This document shows, one piece after another, positions 1 to 7,020 of a DNA stretch of 7,115 nt. The DNA comes from Lentisphaerota bacterium (lineage in GTDB: Bacteria; Verrucomicrobiota; Kiritimatiellia; RFP12; UBA3636). Location of the stretch: contig JAAZFF010000121.1 of the NCBI GenBank assembly GCA_012511845.1, positions 1-7,115 of the forward strand, in the 5' to 3' direction. How positions within the stretch are numbered: position 1 is the stretch's first letter; every line of letters begins with the position of its first letter. The notes under the pieces were generated by a model, which was not told the origin of the DNA, searched no databases, and worked only from the letters and a program-made list of their open reading frames with translations. The position numbers were made by a program, and so were the translations under genes.

Positions 1-77
1 TCACTCAGGAAGCCTTGTTCGGTATATATCGCATAGAGCTTCTCTATAACGATCTGATACCCACCGGTCTTCCCCAT
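1..77 (-). CDS. Unidentified protein, N-terminal 25 codons only (runs off left edge)
   Basis: An ATG at 75-77 opens a frame with no stop through to base 1. The visible residues begin MGKTGGYQIVIEKLY and continue AIYTEQGFLS. A GAGGGG ribosome binding site lies about 9 nt upstream of the ATG. The start lies about 26 nt beyond the TAG that ends the preceding gene, so the gene probably belongs to the same operon. The residues have the amphipathic look of a small helical or winged-helix domain, and the pattern of a short helix followed by a Gln-Gly-Phe-Leu turn faintly recalls sigma-70 region 1.1. That resemblance is weak and I assign no function. The gene is too short for open-reading-frame lists with a minimum length, but its start site and in-frame continuation make it credible. 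Confidence 0.55.
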   Translation of the reverse strand, partial: MGKTGGYQIVIEKLYAIYTEQGFLS

Positions 78-103
78 TGCTGTCAGCCCCTCGCTATCCT
101 ACA

Positions 104-442
104 CTAATCAAGTATTTCATCCGCACTTTGCCCGTAACGTTTCTCGAAGTCTTCCATAAACTCGTAAAGGTTTTTTGTATAATCGTCCGGTGAATTGGAC
201 GGCTCTATCAGTTTTTCGTAGAGAACGTCCACACCGCCACGGACATAGGATTCGTACAACTCCTCATCAGGCTTTGCTTTATCCGTACCGTAGTATTTGA
301 ACGCCTTATCAACACGGGCATTGAAATCCGCCTCGTAGTCAGCATCAAGAAGCATTATAAGCTGATAATTGAATTGAAAAACGTCCCTGTGCCGCGACAT
401 CTCGGCATCGAAAATACTTATATCACCCGGGACATCTCTGTT
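104..442 (-). pseudogene. Downstream part of an amber-interrupted small helical protein
   Basis: This is the continuation, in the same frame, of the reading frame that starts at 607 and is cut by TAG at 443-445. After the stop come 14 codons (NRDVPGDISIFDAE) before the first ATG at 398-400, then 98 more codons to a TAG at 104-106. The part from that ATG could be translated alone as a 98-residue protein, but no Shine-Dalgarno sequence precedes the ATG. The 14 codons ahead of it also look like protein, so it is more likely the C-terminal two thirds of one protein. The chain is acidic and apparently all helical, with no membrane segment, and contains FNYQLIMLLD and YVRGGVDVLYEKLIE. I do not recognise a characterised family. 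Its position behind the DndD-like ATPase suggests an accessory role in the same defence module. A backup TGA lies seven codons past the terminal TAG, at 83-85. Confidence 0.6.
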
Positions 443-445
443 CTA
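443..445 (-). other. In-frame amber codon inside the small downstream gene
   Basis: The plus strand reads cta here, giving TAG on the coding strand in the context GCT GAT TAG AAC AGA. Upstream (54 codons) and downstream (112 codons) sequence share the frame. A single base change from CAG, AAG or GAG would create it. I see no convincing readthrough structure by eye. Confidence 0.75.
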
Positions 446-607
446 ATCAGCTTTCCTCTTGTTCAGGAAGCCGACTATAGGTGCAAGCTGAAAAACCTCG
501 TGCACCGTCCTGAATAGCTTGTGCTTGCCTGTGTCAAACTCAGCAGTCAGCCGCTTAACTCTGTCGGCGTGAGTACCCCAAAATCGATATTGTCCTTGAA
601 ATAACAT
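443..607 (-). pseudogene. Upstream part of the amber-interrupted small helical protein
   Basis: ATG at 605-607 starts 54 codons (MLFQGQYRFWGTHADRVKRL and onward, ending GFLNKRKAD) that stop at TAG 443-445. The start lies 13 nt past the TAA of the ATPase gene, with a modest AGAGAG purine run between them, so it is probably translationally coupled. The frame continues across the TAG into the downstream part, and together they make a product of about 167 codons. The visible stretch carries basic residues and a hydrophobic LAPIVGFL segment too short to be a membrane helix. The break falls at a Lys/Asp-rich, loop-like site (KRKAD, then stop, then NRDVPGD). If translation ends here, a 54-residue peptide is made. 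Family and function are unknown to me; the gene-level inference rests on frame continuity and protein-like composition on both sides. Confidence 0.6.
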
Positions 608-620
608 CTCGTTGCTCTCT

Positions 621-2582
621 TTACGATATATAGGTTTCTATTTTGCTGTCGTTCGCCGCGTGAAAGGTTAGTCTTTTTCCTATACGGCTTCCAAGATGCT
701 CCTCGGCAATTTCACCGTCTGCATCTTTTATAAAAATGATGACCTGTTCCGCGATTTTCGGCAAAACATCACAGACTGTCTGGATGCGCGTCTTGTCGAA
801 AGCAGATAGCGGAGCGTCCATCACAAGCGGATAGGGCTCAGAAACGAGCAACCCGCCTTCTCTTTCTTGGCTGGCCCGTGCCATTTGAATTACACCTGCT
901 ATGAAGGCAAAAATGATGGAAATGTTCTGCGCTGTAGATGTTTCGGCAGATCCACCGTATTCATTCACGGTAACTAGTACATCGTATTTCTCGGTAAGTG
1001 CCAGCGAAAATCCATCACCAAGGATACTTTGAAAGATTTCATTGACCGTCTTTTCGAGTTCCTCACGGATACGTTTTTCTTCCGTGGCGTATTGCCCACA
1101 GAGGGAGTCATGCATATACTGTGCATATGCTTTATAACGCATCACCCTGCGGTTATTTTCATCTTTAAGTGTGAGTTTATCACGCTCCGTACCGGCACGG
1201 TCGCGGTCAGTTTCTTTAACACGCTTGTCGCCGCTAATAGATACACGCTCGTCTCGTAGCTTGCGAAGATGTGTCTCATAACGCATCAAATCGGATTGAA
1301 GTTTACCGACATCCGCCATCCCTAACAGTTGCTGCTCAATGTCGTATATGTCTTGCAAGACTTCATCATAGTCCGAATCGAATGCACACACGTTGGCGTA
1401 TTTGGCCTCAAAATCCGTAAACATCGTTTCGGCATTGCGGACTTTCTCTTGGCATTTCCCCCGAAAACCAGATATGGAATCTCCTATATTTTTGGGCGGG
1501 ACATACTCCAAAAGCTTTGTAAGTTCAATGAAAGTCTTATTCCCAGTGCAGACCTCGCTACCGCAGATGCACCGGCCGCGTTCAATCAGGTGTTTGATAG
1601 TCTTGTCGTTTATATTCGGCACACTTTTATCCATTTTATGCTCGTCTTTAAGAAGCACCAGACAATCGCGCATCAGCTTCATGGCAAAGTAAGATGGCGC
1701 ACGTTTGAACGCCGAAAGCAACTCGCCAACATTCCGTGCTTTAGTAGCGACAAGGGATTCACGCCTTGCGATAAGTTTTTTCTTTTTTTCGGCAAGGCCG
1801 GAACTCGCCCTGTTTTTTTCTATCTGTATAAGGAGCTCTTCAATTTTCTCTGTTACGGGAGTTTCCTCATGGTCTATATCGGCAAGCCGCTCATCGATGC
1901 GCTCGATCTCAGTGTCAAGCAACTGGATTTTCTCGTTATACTCTGCAATTTTGCTGTCACTATGCACATCGTACTGTTTGTCGTACTCTTTTATCGTTTT
2001 CTTCAAATGCTCAATGGCAGCTAAAAAAGCGTCCAAGCCGAGTAGGCTACGCACTGCACGGGCAAATTCATCGCCTTTTCCTTGGCTGAGGCGCTTACTC
2101 ATCACGTTGATCCGCTCACCATCAAAAAAGAAATAGCGGGCAAGTTCGAAAGGCAGAATTTCCTTCATGCGGCCGTCAAGCCGGCTCTCCTTAACATACT
2201 CAATCTGCCCGCCTTGCTTATACATAATGGTGAATTTACGCTGCCCCCGCGTCTTAATAATGCCGTAGGAATCCTTAATATATAGCTGCTCGCTGACGAT
2301 AGTGTACTCCACCCCTTTGTGTGTTAGGGCGAGTTCCGCCCGTACCTTTTGGCTATCGCCCGGCATCATATCCCTCGATGTTGCCTTGCATAATAAAATT
2401 TTGTCGGCAAAGTCTGTTTCCCCGTACAGACACCAAGTAAAAGCCTGTGCAAGGGTGGTTTTGCCGGTACCATTGTCGCCCATGATTACCGTCACATTCT
2501 TCTGCGGGTCTGCCGCAAAAACGATGGTCTGTTCACCCTTGAATTGGCGGAAGTCTTTAATTTTTAGTGAGTTCAGTAACAT
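621..2582 (-). CDS. DndD/SMC-like coiled-coil ATPase of a DNA sulfur-modification defence island
   Basis: A cytoplasmic ABC/SMC-type ATPase of 653 residues expected to bind and act on DNA. The N-terminus (LKIKDFRQFKGEQTI, residues 6-20) is the typical opening strand of RecF/Rad50/DndD proteins. Walker A is GDNGTGKT at 35-42. FFFDGERI at 151-158 is a motif I associate with DndD proteins. Charged, coiled-coil-like stretches run roughly 185-285 and 370-510, separated by a small Cys motif (RCICGSEVC, 337-345) that may be a zinc-hook-like turn. The signature region is degenerate (TSTAQN, 549-553 region). Walker B is LVMDAPLSAFD, around 586-596. The length of about 650 suits DndD. ATG at 2580-2582 is fixed by an AAGGAGG site at 2590-2596, 7 nt away, and the start overlaps the stop of the preceding 60-residue gene. 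In an Ssp-type reading this is the best candidate for the ATPase of the SspFGH restriction module. Distinguishing it from modification-side DndD needs phylogeny. Confidence 0.85.
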   Translation of the reverse strand: MLLNSLKIKDFRQFKGEQTIVFAADPQKNVTVIMGDNGTGKTTLAQAFTWCLYGETDFADKILLCKATSRDMMPGDSQKVRAELALTHKGVEYTIVSEQLYIKDSYGIIKTRGQRKFTIMYKQGGQIEYVKESRLDGRMKEILPFELARYFFFDGERINVMSKRLSQGKGDEFARAVRSLLGLDAFLAAIEHLKKTIKEYDKQYDVHSDSKIAEYNEKIQLLDTEIERIDERLADIDHEETPVTEKIEELLIQIEKNRASSGLAEKKKKLIARRESLVATKARNVGELLSAFKRAPSYFAMKLMRDCLVLLKDEHKMDKSVPNINDKTIKHLIERGRCICGSEVCTGNKTFIELTKLLEYVPPKNIGDSISGFRGKCQEKVRNAETMFTDFEAKYANVCAFDSDYDEVLQDIYDIEQQLLGMADVGKLQSDLMRYETHLRKLRDERVSISGDKRVKETDRDRAGTERDKLTLKDENNRRVMRYKAYAQYMHDSLCGQYATEEKRIREELEKTVNEIFQSILGDGFSLALTEKYDVLVTVNEYGGSAETSTAQNISIIFAFIAGVIQMARASQEREGGLLVSEPYPLVMDAPLSAFDKTRIQTVCDVLPKIAEQVIIFIKDADGEIAEEHLGSRIGKRLTFHAANDSKIETYIS

Positions 2583-2755
2583 TCCGCCTCCTCCTTAATC
2601 TTTTTTTGGATATCGGCAATCATCTGACCTTCGTTGCGGGCTTTGGTCCGAACGTTTTCAGCCTCGCGCAAAATAAGCCATTGCAAAATCCTGTTAGCCT
2701 TTTCCGTATCGATCGTGACGCTGTTCACGGTGATTTTCTCTGTCTCATTCGGCAT
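2573..2755 (-). CDS. Small charged protein (60 aa), DNA modification system-associated type
   Basis: A 60-residue acidic and basic helical protein beginning MPNETEKITVNSVTIDTEKA, with NRILQWLILREAENVRTKAR in the middle and a Lys/Glu-rich tail ending EECY-like (residues EAECY). I chose the ATG at 2753-2755 because AGGAGGA (2764-2770) sits 8 nt upstream. An alternative TTG at 2771-2773 would add six residues and would lie on the ribosome binding site itself. The start overlaps the helicase stop by 11 nt and its stop overlaps the ATPase start by 10 nt, so it is tightly coupled between the two. I recall small proteins of this kind annotated as associated with DNA modification systems, but have not checked. 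It probably bridges or regulates the helicase and the ATPase, in the position SspG would take; that is inference. Confidence 0.75.
   Translation of the reverse strand: MPNETEKITVNSVTIDTEKANRILQWLILREAENVRTKARNEGQMIADIQKKIKEEAECY
2590..2596 (-). promoter_or_regulatory. Ribosome binding site of the DndD-like ATPase gene
   Basis: Reads AAGGAGG on the coding strand with 7 nt to the ATG at 2582, a consensus Shine-Dalgarno. It lies inside the 3' end of the 60-residue gene and fixes the ATPase start. Confidence 0.85.
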
Positions 2756-4931
2756 AGCTGTAGTCCTCCTCAAATTTTATCTCATAATTGTTTATCTCGT
2801 AGGCCTCTTTAATAGCATCAATAACTTGTTCCGCTTCACCCATATTCAAGGCAATACGGGCAAACTCCTCCGCCCGCGCAAGTTCGTTTCTTACCAGAGT
2901 CATCTCCCGCTGAACCTGCTCATCTGTAATAGAGGCGACCTCATCTAACGGCCTTGGCAAGGCGATAAAGTCGTAAATCACTGCGTATTCCTTGCCTTCA
3001 TACAGTCTTAGCACACGTCCACGCCGCTGAATGTATTCCTTTGGGTTGGTAGTAGAGGCAAGGATAAACGCCGTCTTGATTGCTGGAATGTTCACGCCTT
3101 CATCAAGGCACTTAATGGCAATCAAGGCTTGAAGGTTATCGCCAGCGGCAAATTCGCGTTTCAGCACCTCGCGTTCTGCAATATCCTCTTTTGATGTAAA
3201 CTGCGACACTCCCATACTCATGGTTTCGCCAAGCAGATGGGTGACTGCATCAATTTGCCGTAAATCCTCGTCGCTTGTGTCTGAATCATCACGGTTATTT
3301 TGCAAAATGGTAGTCGCTCCACAATAAACGAGCAGGTGATTGTCGTGAACATATGGCTGAATGTATTGCGCCAATTTGGTCAGCTTGTTTTCAATGCCAG
3401 CAACGAGCCGTGCTCGTTTTAGAGCTATCATCTTGCCCTTTTCATTCAGTCTGTATTTTCCATCTTTACTCATTATCAGACACTTGCCCATTTCGATAGT
3501 CAGTTCGGCATATATCTGGCGCTCATCTTCGTTCAGGATCGTGATAATGGGATAGTACTTGTACGGCGTAAGTTTCTTCTCCTCGATTGCCCTGTCAAGA
3601 GTGTATGTAATGCATCTTGACCCGAAATAATCGTACAGTATTTGCGTCCCCTCCATGTCATTATGGCGCTCAATTGTCGCAGAAAGCGCAAGGCGGGCAT
3701 TAAACGTCTCCGTGAGGCACTTCTGAAGATGTGCTGCACCGAGATTATGCGCTTCATCCGCGATCAATAGAGCATCACCGCGAATTTTTTCGATCAATCT
3801 CTGAATGTTTGCAGAGGAAAACGTAGCGTTGGTGCAAATAAAGCAGAAAAACTCCCTACCTTCTATTTTGAGCTTTTGGTCGCGTACTGCAATTTCTAAA
3901 CGTTTAAGCCAGTTCTTTTGTGGCGAAGAGCTGTAACCAATAATGGGGTTAATGTTAAACCACTCGATATCTTCCACCCACTGCTCGACTAAGTGCTGGA
4001 ACGGTGCAACTATGAACACCGCCAACCGCCCGTTAAGCCGTTCGCAAAGTCGAGCTGCAGCCCCCAACCCAGTGAGGGTCTTTCCCGTCCCTGTAGCCAT
4101 ATCAAATATGCCTCGGAATCCGGCACGTTCCCAAGCATCGATCGCTTCGATTTGGTAATCGTGAAAGTTTAAGCTAACCGGAGTCACGAGGTATGAGGGC
4201 GACGGCGGTTCACAAACCGATGTGGCGCAAGAATAGCCCGTTCCGTATTCCACTCCCTCTGTTTTGTACCGCCTGATGATCTCCTCCCGTAGCTCAGGAA
4301 AGGCGATAGTCTGAATGTTGGGTTCGACACCCTCCCAAATCGCTGTGAATGCGGCTTCCTTGGTGCGCACCCGCTCTGCTTCGCTTTCACTTTTCCACGA
4401 GCAAAACACATCGATCGCCTCGTAATTTAGTGTCAGCGCCGTCTTGGTCTCATTCAGCGAGCCTGAAAAAGCAACAACGTTTCCTTGCGAATCTGAGATT
4501 AGACCCATTTTTTCATGGTACATACCAGCCTGCTTGTCGTTCTCTGTAAAAGCAATTTTGATATCCAGTATTCCAGCTGCAACCAGATTCGCCAATAGGT
4601 TCAATTGATGCTTCTCGAATTCGTTTTTCGGCTCTACCAATTTTCGCAACACAGCACCACGCACGATCTCTTCTCGTCGCTCATAGCCACGCCGGATAGC
4701 TTCAATGTCAGACTTGGAAAGATGAGGCGATGCAACAATCTGTATGATGCCACCGTTTGCCGCCAAGCGTTCAACTCCACGAGAAATCTGAACTAAAACA
4801 GAAGATGAAAAGAATCCGACTGCCCGTCGATACAACACTCCAGACGACAGTAACGGCACATAAAAATCAGCTGCGATGTTATCCATAAACGTGCGGTATT
4901 CGCTTTTGACAGGAATGTCTAGTAAAGACAT
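2745..4931 (-). CDS. PLD-nuclease-like / superfamily 2 DEAH helicase fusion
   Basis: A 728-residue cytoplasmic protein with two modules. Residues about 15-205 look like a phospholipase-D-type nuclease half-site: MYHEKMGLI holds the H-x-K pair (H139, K141) and SGSLNET holds the partner Asn (N160). Only one HxK copy is visible, so an active site would need a dimer. Residues about 250-660 are a superfamily 2 helicase: Q-motif-like FHDYQIEAI (257-264), Walker A MATGTGKT (278-285), DEAH (392-395), SAT (417-419), and motif VI QRRGRVLR (635-642). The C-terminal roughly 60 residues are charged and helical. ATG at 4929-4931 follows GAGGAGGA and overlaps the desulfurase stop by 13 nt. PLD-helicase fusions occur in restriction and defence systems, where the helicase loads on DNA and the PLD domain cuts or nicks. 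Here it fits the helicase component of an SspFGH-like module. Motif completeness indicates an active enzyme. Confidence 0.88.
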   Translation of the reverse strand: MSLLDIPVKSEYRTFMDNIAADFYVPLLSSGVLYRRAVGFFSSSVLVQISRGVERLAANGGIIQIVASPHLSKSDIEAIRRGYERREEIVRGAVLRKLVEPKNEFEKHQLNLLANLVAAGILDIKIAFTENDKQAGMYHEKMGLISDSQGNVVAFSGSLNETKTALTLNYEAIDVFCSWKSESEAERVRTKEAAFTAIWEGVEPNIQTIAFPELREEIIRRYKTEGVEYGTGYSCATSVCEPPSPSYLVTPVSLNFHDYQIEAIDAWERAGFRGIFDMATGTGKTLTGLGAAARLCERLNGRLAVFIVAPFQHLVEQWVEDIEWFNINPIIGYSSSPQKNWLKRLEIAVRDQKLKIEGREFFCFICTNATFSSANIQRLIEKIRGDALLIADEAHNLGAAHLQKCLTETFNARLALSATIERHNDMEGTQILYDYFGSRCITYTLDRAIEEKKLTPYKYYPIITILNEDERQIYAELTIEMGKCLIMSKDGKYRLNEKGKMIALKRARLVAGIENKLTKLAQYIQPYVHDNHLLVYCGATTILQNNRDDSDTSDEDLRQIDAVTHLLGETMSMGVSQFTSKEDIAEREVLKREFAAGDNLQALIAIKCLDEGVNIPAIKTAFILASTTNPKEYIQRRGRVLRLYEGKEYAVIYDFIALPRPLDEVASITDEQVQREMTLVRNELARAEEFARIALNMGEAEQVIDAIKEAYEINNYEIKFEEDYSYAE

Positions 4932-6067
4932 GCTTCCTCCTCGATGACCTCAAGTGCGGCCTCCAACATAACGAAATCTGCGTCGGTATTGAATGCTCCG
5001 ACGCTTAATCGTACCGTCCCGACCGGGAACGTCCCGAGGCTCCGATGGGCGTCTGGTGCGCAATGTAGCCCTGTTCGCACGGCTATATCTCGTTCCGCCA
5101 GAATGCGTCCGATCTCATCCGGTGTGTAATCTTCGAAAACGCAGGACACTACACCGATAGAGCCGCCCAGCACCACCCGCACATTCCTGAAGCATACCAA
5201 CACGTCTAACAACCGAGCATGGTTCGATGACTCCCTTGTCCGCACTGCCGCAGCTCCCGTATCCCGCCACCACTTCAATGCAGCATTTAATCCCGCCACT
5301 GCCGCGATGTTTAAACTCCCAATCTCATAGCGTTCCGGCAAGGTGTCCGGCAAATCGGGGTTGGCCGAATCTACTCCCGTACCGCCATAGACTAGCGGTT
5401 TAGGTCTTGCATCCGCCTTACAAATGAAACCGCCGATGCCTAAAGGGCCATACAACGTTTTGTGCCCCGCAAACACGGTATAATCGATTGTTTCCACGCT
5501 CAGATCAGTGTCAACAAGTCCCATCGTCTGCGCCATATCAATTACGTTGACTGCGCCGTATTTTTTAGAAGCCGCACAAATAGCATGAATCGGCGCGACC
5601 ACACCGCAAACATTGCTCGCATGGCTGACGACAACAACATGCGGTTTCTGTTGCGCAAACTGCTCGTGAATACCGGGCAAGTCATACGTAAACGCGATCT
5701 TATCAAACGCCAAGACATGAAGGTTGATGCGGATGGTTTTCCCAATATGGTGTAATACCCGCATCACTGCGTTATGCTCGAAAGGGGATACATAGACATT
5801 CCAACCGTCGCTGATCCCTATACCACGCAGGATGACATTCAACGCTGTGGTTGCCGACGGCATAAAGACCACTTGCTTAGCAGGGCAATGGTTCAGATCA
5901 AGTAGCAATTCGCGTGTCTCCTCCACCAGATCCGCCGCTCGCGAGGCGAGGCGATACTGCCCACGCCCGACGTTCACCCCACATTCGCGATTAAACGTAT
6001 CCATCGCCCGATACACGCACTCGGGCTTTGGAAACGTCGTTGCAGCGTTGTCGAAATAAGCGGTCAT
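4919..6067 (-). CDS. Cysteine desulfurase, class V aminotransferase fold, SspA/DndA-type role
   Basis: A 382-residue PLP enzyme that takes sulfur from L-cysteine as an enzyme persulfide and releases alanine. It starts MTAYFDNAATTFPKP, the hallmark opening of the family. H98 (EHNAV) and D177/Q180 (VIDMAQTMG) sit at cofactor positions. The Schiff-base lysine is K203 in AGHKTLYGPLG. The catalytic Cys is C336 in RTGLHCAP, a loop form seen in the cysteine desulfurase family protein group rather than classical IscS. Length is normal and both ends look intact. The ATG at 6065-6067 overlaps the preceding gene's TGA by 4 nt and follows GGAG at 6076-6079. Its place between a large modification-type gene and a DNA helicase suggests that it donates sulfur to DNA phosphorothioation. 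Whether it is instead a housekeeping enzyme captured by the operon cannot be excluded, but the tight coupling argues against that. It ends in TAG (4919-4921), which must act as a true stop. Confidence 0.88.
   Translation of the reverse strand: MTAYFDNAATTFPKPECVYRAMDTFNRECGVNVGRGQYRLASRAADLVEETRELLLDLNHCPAKQVVFMPSATTALNVILRGIGISDGWNVYVSPFEHNAVMRVLHHIGKTIRINLHVLAFDKIAFTYDLPGIHEQFAQQKPHVVVVSHASNVCGVVAPIHAICAASKKYGAVNVIDMAQTMGLVDTDLSVETIDYTVFAGHKTLYGPLGIGGFICKADARPKPLVYGGTGVDSANPDLPDTLPERYEIGSLNIAAVAGLNAALKWWRDTGAAAVRTRESSNHARLLDVLVCFRNVRVVLGGSIGVVSCVFEDYTPDEIGRILAERDIAVRTGLHCAPDAHRSLGTFPVGTVRLSVGAFNTDADFVMLEAALEVIEEEACLY
4936..4940 (-). promoter_or_regulatory. Ribosome binding site of the PLD-helicase gene
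   Basis: GGAGG core within a longer GAGGAGGAAG run (4933-4942) on the coding strand, ending close to the ATG at 4931. It lies within the 3' end of the desulfurase gene and supports the chosen helicase start. Confidence 0.75.
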
Positions 6068-6609
6068 AGTAGCTTCTCCAGCACCGCCATTAACACCTGA
6101 CGCTTTTCCGCTTCACTGATGGCTCGTCCCATCTCTTCAAGAGCTGTAGTGATTTCATTGCGTAAGAGTTCTGCCTTCGGACTAGTCTTCGTTTGCGGGA
6201 AGGTCTGCACAGTTTCTCTTCCATCCTTTCCGGTCACGATTAATCGGTAACCTGCGCCAACTGCTCGGTCTTTTTTCTTATCAAACTCCTCTACCTTGTC
6301 TTTGAATGACCGCAAGGCTATCAAAAACGTTTCTGTTGTATCCTTGTTCCAGTCCTCTACACGCAGGCTCGAGACTGCTTTTGCGAGACGTTGGACAAAG
6401 GCAGATTCATCCGGTGTAACCGTCGTCATCAGTTCGAGAACACGATTTTCCCCTCCGTCAAACAGATGCTGTTTGGTTGCAGGTGTCAATGTTTCGCACC
6501 AGTCCTTAACTGTAGACGCAAGACTGGCACGGGAATTTTTCGAGCCAAAGATGCCTTTGACCTCACTGCCCAATTCGACTAGCAGGTCGCACACGGCGTT
6601 GTCGAATGT
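6064..6609 (-). pseudogene. C-terminal part of a large interrupted operon gene, after an amber codon
   Basis: This stretch continues the frame of the upstream fragment across the TAG at 6610-6612. It gives TFDNAVCDLLVELGSEVKGI and onward, about 181 codons, to TGA at 6064-6066. A GTG at 6592-6594 could nominally start a 176-residue protein, but nothing resembling a Shine-Dalgarno precedes it and the five codons before it already look like the same protein. The residues are helical and charged, with a C-terminal KRQVLMAVLEKLL helix; no P-loop or Cys motif lies in this part. Its TGA overlaps the desulfurase ATG. The position upstream of the desulfurase suggests the large ATP-binding component of a phosphorothioation module (an SspC-like role), but nothing in the visible C-terminus proves that. 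Confidence 0.6.
6076..6079 (-). promoter_or_regulatory. Ribosome binding site of the cysteine desulfurase gene
   Basis: GGAG on the coding strand, 8 nt from the ATG at 6067, lying inside the end of the upstream gene. It decides the desulfurase start. Confidence 0.7.
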
Positions 6610-6612
6610 CTA
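6610..6612 (-). other. In-frame amber codon inside the large upstream gene
   Basis: The plus strand reads cta, giving TAG on the coding strand in the context GCT AAG TAG ACA TTC GAC. Codons before it (ending GVADMVAAAK) and after it (TFDNAVCDLLVEL) are in one frame and equally protein-like. One base change from CAG, AAG or GAG would produce it. There is no restart signal downstream. Confidence 0.8.
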
Positions 6613-6979
6613 CTTAGCGGCGGCAACCATATCTGCCACACCAGAAAGCGAGGCTGTCTTTCCGAAAATAGCGGGCAACGTTTCGAATAGGTACTCACGC
6701 GGATTGATATCCGGTTGGCGCAAGCTAGCCATAAATCTGACTTTACTCTTATCGGGAAGCGAAAGGGTCTTGGCATATTGGGGGAGAGCCATGTACCAGC
6801 GGTTGATGGCCTGTGTGAGATAGGTGAAAGCGTTAAGACTCTTCTCTGCCTCGACGATATGCAAGGAGAACAGTTTTTCAAGTTGTGCCAGATAAGCTGC
6901 TTTCTCATCAGTCCAGTCTTCCAGCGTCACGGTGTAGGGCATGGGGTCGTCGTTGATGTTCGCCAACAACTCCGCTGTA

Positions 6980-7020
6980 ATACGGATCGGTACTGGGATA
7001 ATCGGTCCGCCACTTTTCAA
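6980..7020 (-). other. Probable frameshift in the large upstream gene
   Basis: The coding frame shifts by one base within this interval (one extra base, or two missing, compared with an intact gene). A run of four A on the coding strand (7014-7017) is one candidate position. A CCC at the ATCCCAGT stretch is another. The exact site cannot be fixed by eye. Confidence 0.6.

Noticed and set aside
1111..1128. Repeated TGCATAT words with a partial palindrome
   Set aside because: They fall inside the ATPase coding sequence, where they encode a Tyr/Ala/His/Met-rich stretch, and there is no regulatory context.
1329..2024. A 231-codon plus-strand frame antisense to the ATPase gene
   Set aside because: It is opposite a strongly supported gene with Walker motifs, is rich in Phe, Leu and Cys without any domain pattern, and is a shadow frame, as are the other plus-strand frames.
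2756..2773. Longer version of the 60-residue protein from a TTG start
   Set aside because: The TTG overlaps the AGGAGGA ribosome binding site that serves the ATG at 2755.
4913..4921. The nine bases TAGACATTC occur at both the desulfurase stop and the amber codon at 6610
   Set aside because: At the desulfurase end these bases also encode Leu-Asp-Ile of the helicase in another frame, and the surrounding bases differ. Two copies of a nine-base word are likely chance.
6592..6594. GTG as an independent start for a 176-residue protein
   Set aside because: There is no ribosome binding site ahead of it, and the codons between it and the in-frame TAG look like the same protein.
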